This document shows, piece after piece, positions 35,001 through 43,159 of a stretch of 64,000 bases of DNA. Below the pieces are notes generated by a model. That model did not search any database and was not told where the DNA came from. It saw only the letters and a program-made list of their open reading frames with translations. Origin of the DNA: SHAN690 sp038131955 (GTDB lineage: Bacteria > Bacteroidota > Bacteroidia > Flavobacteriales_G > Salibacteraceae); contig JAYPQK010000002.1 of the NCBI GenBank assembly GCA_038131955.1, positions 496,001-560,000 on the forward strand. Reading direction: 5' to 3'. The stretch's first letter is position 1, and the number at the start of each line of letters is the position of its first letter. The translations under genes were made by a program, and so were the position numbers.

Positions 35001-35521
35001 GTGGTGAGCAGGTGATCATTCTCGACTTTGAGATCGAGGCAGGAAACGACTATGAACTGGCCATTGGCACCAACAATACCATCAATCTTTACCGTAACAC
35101 GAGTGGCGTGAACTATCCGTACGATCTGAACGGTGTTCTGAGCATCACCTCGGCTAGTGGCTCCTCTCCTACTTCAACTTATTTCTATTTCTATGACTGG
35201 CAAGTAGAAGAAGTCTGCGTGAGCGAACGTGCAGTGATCTCAGCGAGCACAGGCGTTTGCACGGGCATCGATGAGGTTTTGGCAGGAGATGTGTCGATCT
35301 TTCCTAATCCGGCTCAAAATGTGGTTTATGTCCAATGGAACGAGGCCATTGTTGAGTCGATCCAGTTGATCAACATGGATGGCCGAGTCATTGGAGATCA
35401 TCGCAACTTGAAGGGACAGCGTAGATTGGATATCAACGTAGGAGAAGTATCCCGCGGGGTGTATTTGATCCAATTGCAGAGTGAGCATGGTTCAAGCATG
35501 CAGCGCTTGATCCTTCAGTAG
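32057..35521 (+). CDS. Second secreted M4 metallopeptidase, T9SS type A cargo
   Basis: A 1154-residue paralogue of the gene before it, with the same domains: signal peptide, FTP/propeptide, M4 catalytic domain, PKD, CUB-like (CIYDYLEVYDG), PKD (WNFGDGNSSSAQNPVHTY), Ig-like and type A sorting domain (IFPNPAQNVVYVQWNE to MQRLILQ). The zinc site GHEIAHGLTT and GALNESFSDIFGAA are intact, so both copies should be active. The catalytic domains are very similar, while the propeptide and CUB regions differ more. This fits duplication followed by divergence of targeting or activation. The stop lies 2 bp from the stop of the convergent PD40 gene. Confidence 0.93.
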   Translation: MVRHFLTLLLAFLFIDVNADEVLRGREAHEVIPGTSVLRYRSFSSFPTFIKFQEGQRPNFSTWESWMSDRFFKESNGNGFTLVDTENDRLGMVHYKYQQTYQGVAMAFSYWNVHTLNGEVVSMNGHLYEFDGTSTPSLSEAQALDLALNQIDAEVYMWEVAEEEQALQVIEQDPNATYFPSGKLTWVANDPYDKEATLAWHFNIYASEPMSRRDIYIDASQGSVVFEQDLIHHVDSNCQAITGYSGQQGIVADFTGTNFRLREYSRGNGIFTYDLNNATGGLGSDFIHSDNLWDTTTVERFGTDAHWGAEMTYDYFYNHFNRNSINNNGFALISRVHYGTNYANAFWNGSFMTYGDGNSGNAPFTAVDIAGHEIAHGLTTFTAGLIYSYESGALNESFSDIFGAAVEFDAVGFSNGDWLIGEDLGFVIRSMSNPNAYGDPDTYLGTNWHYGPSDNGGVHTNSGVQNYWFYLLTEGGSGTNDIGNSFSVTGIGVNDAAAVAYRNLVIYLGPSSDYEDARFYALESALDLFGPCSQQLISTGNAWYAVGVGTPYEDDITADFIPSSTGNCSVPHTVQFQNISSNATSQFWFFGDGGSTAQFSPSRTYTTAGSYTVTLAVSSTCGTDTLVMPDLIQVGPNAPCEVTMPSNGQNSTFTDCEGVLYDNGGATGNYADDIDSYVTLTTQGAASMTLHFDDFSVEPGGGSNCIYDYLEVYDGDNLNAAVLGRFCNSNPPPSNLVSSGDAVTIRFSSDGAVNYSGFRIAWECNEPTSPPQAALMADVIQTCNGTVQFSDLSTNGTTSWTWNFGDGNSSSAQNPVHTYSESGLYTVTLIATNAIGSDTIVEPAYIQVNLPEPPTGEDDEICPGDFGMLVASSLGEHRWYASPFGGSIIHEGDTLFTPIVQQSTPFYVESLVKSSAKGVGPEDKDFGNGGYLASPGSMYFDALSKVVLHSVKVFANSGGSRHIILKDNNGNVLDDTITAVSSGEQVIILDFEIEAGNDYELAIGTNNTINLYRNTSGVNYPYDLNGVLSITSASGSSPTSTYFYFYDWQVEEVCVSERAVISASTGVCTGIDEVLAGDVSIFPNPAQNVVYVQWNEAIVESIQLINMDGRVIGDHRNLKGQRRLDINVGEVSRGVYLIQLQSEHGSSMQRLILQ

Positions 35522-35523
35522 AA

Positions 35524-38199
35524 TTACGGCGTGATCTGGATGATCACTTGGTCGCTATTCGAAGCCCGAACTTTCATGTTCTTGCGGGAAATGTTGTGCC
35601 CCTCGAGGTGCTCGATCAGCGGCTCCACGTCCTCTTCTGACAGGGTACGCAACTGTACATCTTCGCTACCGCCGCCCGGTGTCTCTACGTAGACTCGGAT
35701 GACAATGTTGTAATCTTTCTTCGCTTCTTCCACCACCTGATCAAGCGGTTCAAAGTCTACGGCTTTCAGCAGATCCAAGTCGAATTCGTGGAATGATCGA
35801 TCGACGCTTTTGTTCATGCGTACGCCGTCGAGTTCTGCATCCACATCCGAAGGCATCCCGTCATCCTTCTCAAACGCTTCGGTCAGAAGAACATCCTGGG
35901 TTGGAAGGACTTTAAAGGCGAAGACAAATCGGTTGGTTCGGTTGACTAGTACGTTCTTATTCTCTCCGGACAGATAGATCTCATAGATATCCGAAAGCCC
36001 TTCTGCATCCGCCGAAATGAAGTAATTCTTCTCGGAGGTGAACTTGCTGAACTCAAAGCTTCCGTCTTTACTCACCTGAGTCGTTTGAACGATGTTCTCA
36101 TCCTCATCTAAAAGGGTCAAAGTGACACCTTTCTTAGGAAGCTTGTCGTAGTTGAACTTTCCTTTCAAGGTCGTTCCTTCGTTTACCAAAACTCCGCTCT
36201 CGGCTTGTTCTTCAAAGCTGTACAAGGTCATGGCTTGCTTGCGAGCCAATTTCTTAAAGGCAAATACACCGGAGCGATCATCATTCAAGTAGAACACCAC
36301 ATCATCCGGATTCTTAGCTAGAAAGATCTCGCTGCCCTTTAGTTCTTCGGTTTGTTCCGGAGTCAAGCGCAATTGGTATTCGCCTTCGTTCATCGGTGTA
36401 TCAAAGGTGAACGCACCGGAATCATTCGTTCGAACCTTTCCTAGCACCTCTTCATTCTCATCCAAGAGCTCGATCTCTGCATCGATCAAGGGAAGGGCAC
36501 CCTTTCGCAGGTATCCGGCCAACTCATTGCGACCAGAGGGCATGAGACCGAAAGATTCATAGATATAACCCGGCATACCATAATCGGGCTCGTCGATCAA
36601 TTTGATCGGGCTATTTCCAGCATTGACTAAAGAACTGAACTCAAACAGGTGCTTATCGGTCTTTGTCACTACGATATCCTCCTCCGGATTGTCATTGGTC
36701 AGGAATACCTCATACACATCCACCAAGCCTGCCAAATTCTTATCGATGCTCAAGAAGTATCTCTTCTGCATGGCATCGGTACTGAAGCTGAAGAATCCTT
36801 CGTCGTCAGTCTTCACCGATTTGACCACATTGTTTTGCTCGTCGATGATATTGAGGGTCAGCTTTTCGGGAATCGTTCCGAATGAAGTGACCTTACCGGT
36901 GATCGTCGTGGGTTCATCCACGACCTTTCCTGCTCTGGCCATATCTTCAAATTCATCTACACCATCCATCGTGCTGCCTGAGATCACCTTGAATGCGAAC
37001 ATTCCGAGCTCCTCTTCATTCATAAACACCATGCGATCACCGAGGTCATTGGCCAAGAAGATCTCCGCATCTCCCAACTCATCTTTCAACTCATCAGCGA
37101 TGGCCAGCTTGTAGTCGCGGTTGGGCAGAAAAGACTGTAAGTTGAAGTATCCATCCTCGTTGGTGGTGATCGACTGGATGATCTGATCATTAGCGTCCAT
37201 GAGGTTCAGTTTTACCTTCATGGGCTTTAGCTCGTTGAACTTGATGAATCCACTAGCCATCTGATGGGGTGACTTCTTCTCCATGGTTGGGTCGATAGAA
37301 TGGGGAATGCGATAAATCCTGCCAATACCATCGATCCGGTCAGAGAAGAAGTAGGATTCGTTCAAGGTTTCATTCAAACAGAAGTAGGCCTCAAAACCAG
37401 GGGTATTGATATTCGGACCTAGGTTGATGGGTTTCGACCAATTCTGCCAAGTGTCGTCCAAACGTGTCGAGACGAAGATGTCTCCCTTACCGTAGCTTCG
37501 GTGTCCTTCACTGCTGAAGAAGAGGTGCTTTCCATCTCTTGACACAAAGGGCGACATCTCGAAGCCGGCGGTATTGATCCGAGCTCCCATGTGTTTTGGC
37601 GCACTCCACACTCCATCGCGCTTCAAGCAAATGTAGAGGTCTTCTTTTCCGAAGGTGTACTCCCCTTTCATCGAGATGATAACAAAGGACTCGTCTCGAG
37701 CCACATAGAATCCGAAATAAGAACCTGTGATATTCAACTCAGGCAGGTCAATGACATGATCATGCACATATCGATCATCGATCCATCGATACGCATTGAT
37801 CGATGTCATCTCGCGTGTCGCGTTCTGCTTGTACCGAAGGAGGTAGACCAAGTTGTTTTCTGACTGGCCTACCATCAAGTCGTTCTTCTCACTATTCAGC
37901 CCACCCCATTTGTTGGAAGGCTCAGACCAATGACCTTCATCGAACTTCAAAAACCAAACATCCTGATCTTCCACACCGCCCAAGTTTTCAGGGTGTCCGG
38001 TTCGCGAGAACCAAAGGAAGGTGCCGTTGTCTCCAATGACGGGATTGAAGTTAGCAGAACCGTCATTGACGATGTTAAAGGGTTCAGGAAGGGTTGTATA
38101 ATCGTCGCTGGTGTATTGCGCCAAGGCAACAACACTCCAAAGACAGGTCAATGCAAATGAGATAAGGGTCTTCAATCGGTTCAGTGCTAGTCCGTTCAT
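35524..38199 (-). CDS. PD40 propeller protein with four ~90-residue repeats and degenerate OmpA end
   Basis: An 891-residue exported protein; signal peptide MNGLALNRLKTLISFALTCL ending at ALAQ. Residues 30-310 form a PD40 beta-propeller (HLFFSSEGHRSYGKGDIFVS, ESYFFSDRIDGIGRIY). About 320-770 hold four repeats resembling carboxypeptidase regulatory/Cna-B folds, each with a strand-turn DEDGxFxF motif (NEDGYFNLQSF, DDEGFFSFSTD, NDSGAFTFDTP, SKDGSFEFSKF). Repeats 1 and 3 share one ending (EIFLANDLGDRMVF, EIFLAKNPDDVVFY). Repeats 2 and 4 share another (VYEVFLTNDN, IYEIYLSGEN). The last 110 residues look like a worn OmpA domain. ATG 38199 is taken, 38208 is also possible. The partner is unknown. 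Confidence 0.82.
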   Translation of the reverse strand: MNGLALNRLKTLISFALTCLWSVVALAQYTSDDYTTLPEPFNIVNDGSANFNPVIGDNGTFLWFSRTGHPENLGGVEDQDVWFLKFDEGHWSEPSNKWGGLNSEKNDLMVGQSENNLVYLLRYKQNATREMTSINAYRWIDDRYVHDHVIDLPELNITGSYFGFYVARDESFVIISMKGEYTFGKEDLYICLKRDGVWSAPKHMGARINTAGFEMSPFVSRDGKHLFFSSEGHRSYGKGDIFVSTRLDDTWQNWSKPINLGPNINTPGFEAYFCLNETLNESYFFSDRIDGIGRIYRIPHSIDPTMEKKSPHQMASGFIKFNELKPMKVKLNLMDANDQIIQSITTNEDGYFNLQSFLPNRDYKLAIADELKDELGDAEIFLANDLGDRMVFMNEEELGMFAFKVISGSTMDGVDEFEDMARAGKVVDEPTTITGKVTSFGTIPEKLTLNIIDEQNNVVKSVKTDDEGFFSFSTDAMQKRYFLSIDKNLAGLVDVYEVFLTNDNPEEDIVVTKTDKHLFEFSSLVNAGNSPIKLIDEPDYGMPGYIYESFGLMPSGRNELAGYLRKGALPLIDAEIELLDENEEVLGKVRTNDSGAFTFDTPMNEGEYQLRLTPEQTEELKGSEIFLAKNPDDVVFYLNDDRSGVFAFKKLARKQAMTLYSFEEQAESGVLVNEGTTLKGKFNYDKLPKKGVTLTLLDEDENIVQTTQVSKDGSFEFSKFTSEKNYFISADAEGLSDIYEIYLSGENKNVLVNRTNRFVFAFKVLPTQDVLLTEAFEKDDGMPSDVDAELDGVRMNKSVDRSFHEFDLDLLKAVDFEPLDQVVEEAKKDYNIVIRVYVETPGGGSEDVQLRTLSEEDVEPLIEHLEGHNISRKNMKVRASNSDQVIIQITP

Positions 38200-38254
38200 C
38201 GGATGCATGCAAAAATAGTCTTTCCATCCAGCGTGAAAAGTGAAGAGCCCACAA

Positions 38255-38281
38255 ACAAAAAGCCCCACCGAAGTGGAGCTT
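38255..38281 (-). terminator. Terminator of the SPOR/TPR gene
   Basis: AGCCCCAC 38261-38268 pairs with GTGGAGCT 38273-38280 with one mismatch and loop CGAA; the minus strand then runs into T residues. It is about 120 bp after the stop of the 38404-39696 gene and separates it from the PD40 gene. Confidence 0.7.
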
Positions 38282-38403
38282 TCCTGACGTTACCTATCAA
38301 ACTTCCTTAGCGTGAAAGTTTGATCGAATTACCGCAAAAGAATCTAGCCATCCTATCAACATCGCCTGGATGGTGACTTCCCGCTAGAATACGGTTGAAC
38401 CAA

Positions 38404-39696
38404 TCAGAAATCTGCCCGTTTTTTCTTCTTGGCGCCCGGTTGGGAGTGAGACTTCGCTTGCTCTTCGGGGTTAGCCTCCGCATAGTCAATAGCTTCCTTC
38501 AGAGGGATCTTATTTCCATAATTGAATGCCACTACGAATGCATCGCCGATACCCATGGTCTTCAACTCTTCTCGATAGCGCGCTGCTTCGGCATACTGAC
38601 CGAAGTTACCCACAGTGAGGATGACCAAGTCATTCTGTTGATTTTCACGAATACCATCCACTTCGAGGTACTTCTCAGCAACAGCGCTCGGAACGATGGT
38701 GCGGAAGGCGCCGATCTGGACACGAAAATCCACACCCCCGGTGATGTGCCAGTTGATGTTCTCCGCTCCCACACCGAGTACTTCATTCTCATAGAGTGGA
38801 CGATTCACATCCACGATGAAGGCATCTCCATAGCCTCGTTCACGGATCTTCTCCAACAAGGACTCAGCCTGCTTTCGATATGGGAAGCGACCGATGACAT
38901 AGCGGAAGATGCCGTTCTCATCCACGTACACCTCTACGTTCTTGACGTTCTCAAATTCACGGGTAGGCTTGAGATCGATCAACGCCGCGATCTGCACGCC
39001 GTAGAGTGACGACATAGTGGTGTAGTCCACCTCACGCGTTCTTAGGTCATCCCAATCGTCGAAAGGAACGAGGCGTTCCTTCATCTGAGGTTCGGTTCGT
39101 TCCTCTTTGATCTCTTCCACGATCTCCTGACGGTATTCCTCTTCGGTCAATTCTTCCGCAGTTTCCTCCTCAGTTGATTCGACCGGTTCTTCGACCACAG
39201 CAACCTCTTCTTCAGCCACTTCTTCTTCCTTATCCTTGAGGTTACACTCACGCACCCACTTCTGTCCGTCTACCAGGTAGTATTCATCGTTGTACGTATA
39301 GACCTGATAGAACTTATTCAAGGCCCTTAGTGCTTCCTCGCATTGTCCGTTCTTAGAGTAGGCAATGGTAAGGTAGTAGTAAACGTATTCGGGTGCCCTT
39401 CTCTCCTGTGCTGAACCACTCTCATACTTGGAAGTGTAGATCGTTGAGGCCGTTTCCAGTAATTCCACCGACTTCCGGATCTGGATATCTTCCTTCACAT
39501 AGCAAAGCCCGAGTAGGTAATTCAAATTGGCGTTTTGAGGATCCTTCGCCCAGAGTCGTTCAAGGATCGGAATGGCACGATCAAGTTTATGATTGGCCAG
39601 GTGAAGCTTGGCCTGATTGAAGTTTTGTGCAGTCTCCTGAGCCAAACCGGAGGTCGCGATAAGGGCAGAAAGAACAAGGAACAAGAAACGTTTCAT
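38404..39696 (-). CDS. Exported TPR protein with two SPOR-like repeats
   Basis: A 430-residue protein. Signal peptide MKRFLFLVLSALIATSGLAQ, then TPR helices to about 150 (LERLWAKDPQNANLNYLLGL) and a Glu-rich linker at 158-205. Two SPOR-like domains follow: YGVQIAALIDL with IGRFPYRKQAESLLEKIRER near 235-300, and FRVQIGAFRTI with VGNFGQYAEAARYREELKT near 325-400. SPOR domains bind denuded peptidoglycan, so the protein may act at division sites or the wall. The C-terminus is basic (GAKKKKRADF). Its transcript ends at the hairpin at 38255-38281. Confidence 0.82.
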   Translation of the reverse strand: MKRFLFLVLSALIATSGLAQETAQNFNQAKLHLANHKLDRAIPILERLWAKDPQNANLNYLLGLCYVKEDIQIRKSVELLETASTIYTSKYESGSAQERRAPEYVYYYLTIAYSKNGQCEEALRALNKFYQVYTYNDEYYLVDGQKWVRECNLKDKEEEVAEEEVAVVEEPVESTEEETAEELTEEEYRQEIVEEIKEERTEPQMKERLVPFDDWDDLRTREVDYTTMSSLYGVQIAALIDLKPTREFENVKNVEVYVDENGIFRYVIGRFPYRKQAESLLEKIRERGYGDAFIVDVNRPLYENEVLGVGAENINWHITGGVDFRVQIGAFRTIVPSAVAEKYLEVDGIRENQQNDLVILTVGNFGQYAEAARYREELKTMGIGDAFVVAFNYGNKIPLKEAIDYAEANPEEQAKSHSQPGAKKKKRADF

Positions 39697-39788
39697 GTGT
39701 ACGTGGGCTTTGTACTCAAACTTACCGAGATATACCCCCAGCCCCAGCGCAACTAATAGGAGTTATCGACACGCGCATGTAGATTCGG

Positions 39789-40793
39789 TCAAATGGCCAC
39801 GGTCGCCATCAATCCGTAGTGATCGGAGGGGAAGTCCGTCAAGCGTTCGAAGTTGATTGTACGCATCTGTTTACGGGTAAAGATGTAGTCGAGCCGTGTA
39901 GGCACTAAAGCATGCGTAGGCAGTAGGCCTTGTCCGAATGCACGTTGCACATCCCGCCATTTACCCGCCAAGCTTTCGTAGTAATAAGACCCCACGGAAG
40001 CGTTCAGGTCACCAACGACGATGTCAGATTGGTTGCGCATGAGCACATTCACCTGACTCTTTCGTCTGGAGAGGGTTTCGGATATCCGCCCGCTCCACGT
40101 GAGACCCGGACTGCGTTGGCGTCCGAAGAGGTTGTAGCTCTGCAGATGAACATTGGTCAGCCGAAGTTCTTTGCCGTTGACATTGAAGGTGTAGCGTTTC
40201 GCCTCATTGGTGGCGGAGAGCATGTTGAAAATCGTATCCGTCTCGATGATCGGGAACTTGGAGAAGACCGCCGTGCCGAAGATGTTTCCCTTATGGGGTG
40301 AGAAATCGTAGTGTTTCATTCCTATTCTTTCAGAGAAATCCTTTGCTACCGACTCAACGTCAGGCCATTTATAATAGAGTCCAAATTCCTGAAGACAAAG
40401 GATGTCCGGATCATTGCGACGGATCTCCTGGATGGTCATTCGCACCTCGCCTGTATCGTTATTGAACTGACCTACATTCAAACTCAAGACTTTGATCTCC
40501 TCTCCACCTCTTTCTGTGTATTCCGGCATACTTCCATAGCCTCGCCAAGCGACCAAGAGCGTCGCTAAAAGGAAGGTAACCGATGAAAGCACAGGTCGAT
40601 AGCGCCGCACGCTTGCCGCGAAGAGCAGGAATAGCGACAAGAACCAAAACAAGAGGTCAAACGACGGAAAGATCTGGAAGAAAGGCAGTAAGCCAGAGTT
40701 GGTCAAAGGAACGATCGCTGATGCGAGCACCAGCAATACCAAAGACCAAAGGAATATCGTTATTAGCAGTCTCAAAACGATTCTTCTATGCAA
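39789..40793 (-). CDS. Membrane-anchored endonuclease/exonuclease/phosphatase family protein
   Basis: A 334-residue protein with three N-terminal membrane helices (about 8-92) followed by an EEP domain: VLSLNVGQFNND near 100, DPDILCLQEFGL (metal-binding Glu), TNVHLQSYNLFG, VVGDLNAS and a C-terminal DFPSDHYGLMATV with the catalytic His. The family includes DNases, sphingomyelinases and phosphatases. The substrate of this membrane form is unknown. No ATG is available: the start is TTG at 40793, directly after an in-frame stop, or TTG at 40775. The first choice overlaps the divergent gene by 6 bp. Confidence 0.85.
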   Translation of the reverse strand: MHRRIVLRLLITIFLWSLVLLVLASAIVPLTNSGLLPFFQIFPSFDLLFWFLSLFLLFAASVRRYRPVLSSVTFLLATLLVAWRGYGSMPEYTERGGEEIKVLSLNVGQFNNDTGEVRMTIQEIRRNDPDILCLQEFGLYYKWPDVESVAKDFSERIGMKHYDFSPHKGNIFGTAVFSKFPIIETDTIFNMLSATNEAKRYTFNVNGKELRLTNVHLQSYNLFGRQRSPGLTWSGRISETLSRRKSQVNVLMRNQSDIVVGDLNASVGSYYYESLAGKWRDVQRAFGQGLLPTHALVPTRLDYIFTRKQMRTINFERLTDFPSDHYGLMATVAI

Positions 40794-41333
40794 TCAAAGA
40801 TGGTTTTCTTTCGAATAATGAGCCCCTTCTTCTATGTACTTCTATTGACGGTGGTAGGTTACGCTCAAGACTTTCCATCGATCCAAACTACAAAACCAGA
40901 CCGAAGTGAGGAGCGGATTCCTGAGGACCTAAAAGGAAGCAAAAGCATCCTTTTCCTGGCTTTCACCAAACAAGCTGAGACGGTACTAGAAGATTGGTAC
41001 TACCCAGTCTACACCATGTTCATTGACGAAAGTAGCTTCAATGCCCTCGCCTATGACTGTCATGTGAAGATGGTGATGATGTTTACCGGCGTAGGGCAAT
41101 CGATCTCAGACGACATCCTAGACAAGATCAGAGACAATGTGGATCCTTCTATGAATGATTACGTGCTCTTCTATCAGGGCGATTTTGGGCAAGCGATGAA
41201 GGAACTCGACCTCAAGAAAAAGAATGACGCCTATGTATTCGTTCTGGACGAAGACGGAAAGATCATATATCAGGATCAGGGACAATATTCGGAACGAAAA
41301 CTCGACAAGATCGCCGAGTTGGTGGAGCTTTAA
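40788..41333 (+). CDS. Secreted thioredoxin-fold-like protein
   Basis: A 181-residue exported protein. Residues 1-27 form a signal peptide ending VVGYAQ. The mature part has the order of a reduced thioredoxin-like fold (SKSILFLAFTKQAE, then DYVLFYQGDFGQAMKELDL and DAYVFVLDEDGKIIYQDQGQ). It has no CxxC: the active-site position after the first strand reads FTKQAE. Similar small Bacteroidota proteins are listed as hypothetical. The fold is an inference from the strand pattern. Starts at 40800 or 40818 are possible; 40788 gives the best positive n-region. The stop overlaps the stop of the YggS gene by four bases. Confidence 0.65.
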   Translation: MQSKMVFFRIMSPFFYVLLLTVVGYAQDFPSIQTTKPDRSEERIPEDLKGSKSILFLAFTKQAETVLEDWYYPVYTMFIDESSFNALAYDCHVKMVMMFTGVGQSISDDILDKIRDNVDPSMNDYVLFYQGDFGQAMKELDLKKKNDAYVFVLDEDGKIIYQDQGQYSERKLDKIAELVEL

Positions 41334-42004
41334 TCGTAGTTCCGAGCTCCGAAGATCGAGCTACCGATGCGCACCATATTACTCCCCTCTTCGATCGCCA
41401 TTTGGTAGTCGCCGCTCATACCCATGGAAAGGATCTCTGGCTGCCAGCGCTCGTTGATTGGGAATTTCTCCTTTAGACGTTCGAAGCGATCCTTCAGCGA
41501 ACGAAACTCTCTACGTACCTGGTCTTGATCCTCGGTGAAGGTGGCCATTCCCATCAATCCCTTGATACGAATATGGGTCATCTCCTTGAGTGCCGGATCA
41601 GCAAGAAGATCTCCCACCTCATTCTCGTCGAAACCGAACTTGGTATCCTCTTCGGCGATGTGGACTTGGAGCAAGCAGTCGATCACGCGATCTGCCTTTG
41701 CGGCGCGTTTTTCGATCTCTTTCAAGAGCTTCAGACTATCGACCGAATGGATGAGGTGGACAAAGTCTACGATGTACTTGACCTTATTGCGTTGAAGGTG
41801 GCCGATCAAGTGCCAACGGATATCCTTAGGCATGACCTCCGCCTTTTCGCACATCTCCTGCACCTTGTTTTCACCATAGTCTAGATGTCCGGCTTGGTAT
41901 GCCTTGATAATGTGATCTACCGGATGGACTTTAGATACCGCCACGAGCGTGACATCCGTACCTATTTCCGCTTTGATCCGATCTATGTTCTCTGCTACGG
42001 TCAT
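41330..42004 (-). CDS. YggS family pyridoxal phosphate homeostasis protein
   Basis: A 224-residue PLP-binding protein with the fold of the alanine racemase N-terminal domain. The PLP Lys is in VTLVAVSKVHP near residue 25. GENKVQEM, WHLIGHLQRNKVKYI and the phosphate-binding LSMGMSGDYQMAIEEGSNMVR near the C-terminus are all present. YggS/PROSC proteins keep free PLP low and affect amino-acid pools. The length and start (ATG 42004) are normal. Confidence 0.94.
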   Translation of the reverse strand: MTVAENIDRIKAEIGTDVTLVAVSKVHPVDHIIKAYQAGHLDYGENKVQEMCEKAEVMPKDIRWHLIGHLQRNKVKYIVDFVHLIHSVDSLKLLKEIEKRAAKADRVIDCLLQVHIAEEDTKFGFDENEVGDLLADPALKEMTHIRIKGLMGMATFTEDQDQVRREFRSLKDRFERLKEKFPINERWQPEILSMGMSGDYQMAIEEGSNMVRIGSSIFGARNYD

Positions 42005-42017
42005 GGGACAAATATAG

Positions 42018-42080
42018 TAGTCGGCAGTGGGCAGTCGGAAGTCGGTAGTTGGCAGTCGGCAGTTGGCAGTACGCAGTACT
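42018..42080. repeat. Degenerate 7-bp repeat array
   Basis: Repeats of GGCAGTC/GGCAGTT/GTCGGTA type with period 7, starting 14 bp before the YggS start codon. A further repeat-like piece, built from AATTCGCG and GTAATTGGCG, follows at 42109-42135. The rest of the spacer up to 42295 shows nothing recognisable. Confidence 0.6.
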
Positions 42081-42295
42081 TAATTTAGAGTTAGTAGATA
42101 TCCAAAACAATTCGCGTAATTGGCGTAATTCGCGGCTATTTTTAATCATCTATTCACGTTCGGAGGAGATCGTTGATTAATAAAGATTCGCTGGCGAAAG
42201 ACATCATTCCATCTAACAAGTTGCCGTTAACAAAAGCGCCAAAGCTGAATCTTCAGCGGAAAAGTCGGCCGTAAATTGCCCCTGTTTTCAAACCT

Positions 42296-43084
42296 ATGGC
42301 TTCAGCATACGGCATCAGTACCCTCAGCGTGATCCCAGGGCGGGCAGAACCAGCCGACGCCTCTGAGCAGGTTACCCAGTTGCTCTTTGGAGAACACTAT
42401 GAAATCAAGGATACCCGCAAGAAGTGGATGCGCATCAAAATTGCGCTCGACGGGTATGAATGCTGGATCGACGTCAAGCAACACACCCCGATCGATGAGA
42501 AGTTCTACGAACGACTAGAGAAGCAAAAGTTCATTCCGGTAAGTCTGGAGGTGGCTGGAATCGTAATACGGGAGTCGGATCAACAAATGACTCCGATCCT
42601 CCAAGGAAGTTCACTTCCCTTTTTCAAGGATGGAGTATTCAAGATCGGCAAGGAGGCCTACCATTTTGAAGGGCATGTTCAGGAGAAAGCCGACAAGAGA
42701 AACCTCGATCTGCTGGTGCAGAATGCCATGGTCTACTTGAAGACCCCTTACCTATGGGGCGGCCGACATCCATTCGGGATCGATTGTTCCGGCTTGGTTC
42801 AGGTGTGCTATAAAACGATCGGAGTGAAGGTTCCACGCGATGCCTATCAGCAAGCAGAGTTGGGTCATTCCTTGAGTTTTATCGAAGAAGCGGAGCCAGG
42901 TGATCTCGCGTTTTTTGACAATTCCGACGGCAAGATTATCCACGTGGGAATTTTGCTGAAAGACAACTTCATCATCCACGCTGCCGGTCATGTAAGGGTC
43001 GACCGCATCGATCATCAAGGGATCTACAACAACGAGGAAAGGGATTACTCTCATCGGTTGAGGATCATTAAGCGGGTATTGTAG
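42296..43084 (+). CDS. NlpC/P60 family peptidase
   Basis: A 262-residue cysteine peptidase that should cut peptidoglycan stem peptides. Residues 1-70 are a bacterial SH3-like domain (GEHYEIKDTRKKWMRIKI). The C40 domain at about 140-262 has all catalytic residues: Cys in FGIDCSGLVQVCY, His in IIHVGILL and the polar third residue in FIIHAAGHVRV. There is no signal peptide, as in other Bacteroidota relatives of this dipeptidyl-peptidase VI type, which act in the cytoplasm on recycled peptides. Confidence 0.92.
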   Translation: MASAYGISTLSVIPGRAEPADASEQVTQLLFGEHYEIKDTRKKWMRIKIALDGYECWIDVKQHTPIDEKFYERLEKQKFIPVSLEVAGIVIRESDQQMTPILQGSSLPFFKDGVFKIGKEAYHFEGHVQEKADKRNLDLLVQNAMVYLKTPYLWGGRHPFGIDCSGLVQVCYKTIGVKVPRDAYQQAELGHSLSFIEEAEPGDLAFFDNSDGKIIHVGILLKDNFIIHAAGHVRVDRIDHQGIYNNEERDYSHRLRIIKRVL

Positions 43085-43125
43085 TAGTTCGTTCCCCGTC
43101 CTTGTCATTCTTTCTTCTTGTGGCC

Positions 43126-43145
43126 TACTTTCGTCCACCTAACTA
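43126..43145 (+). promoter_or_regulatory. Promoter-like site with ACCTAACTA start element
   Basis: TACTTTCG at 43126-43133 resembles a -7 box, and ACCTAACTA at 43137-43145 follows three bases later, as at the two M4 peptidase promoters. The start codon of the DUF4386 gene is at 43160. Confidence 0.45.
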
Positions 43146-43159
43146 GTTATCTCCATTTA

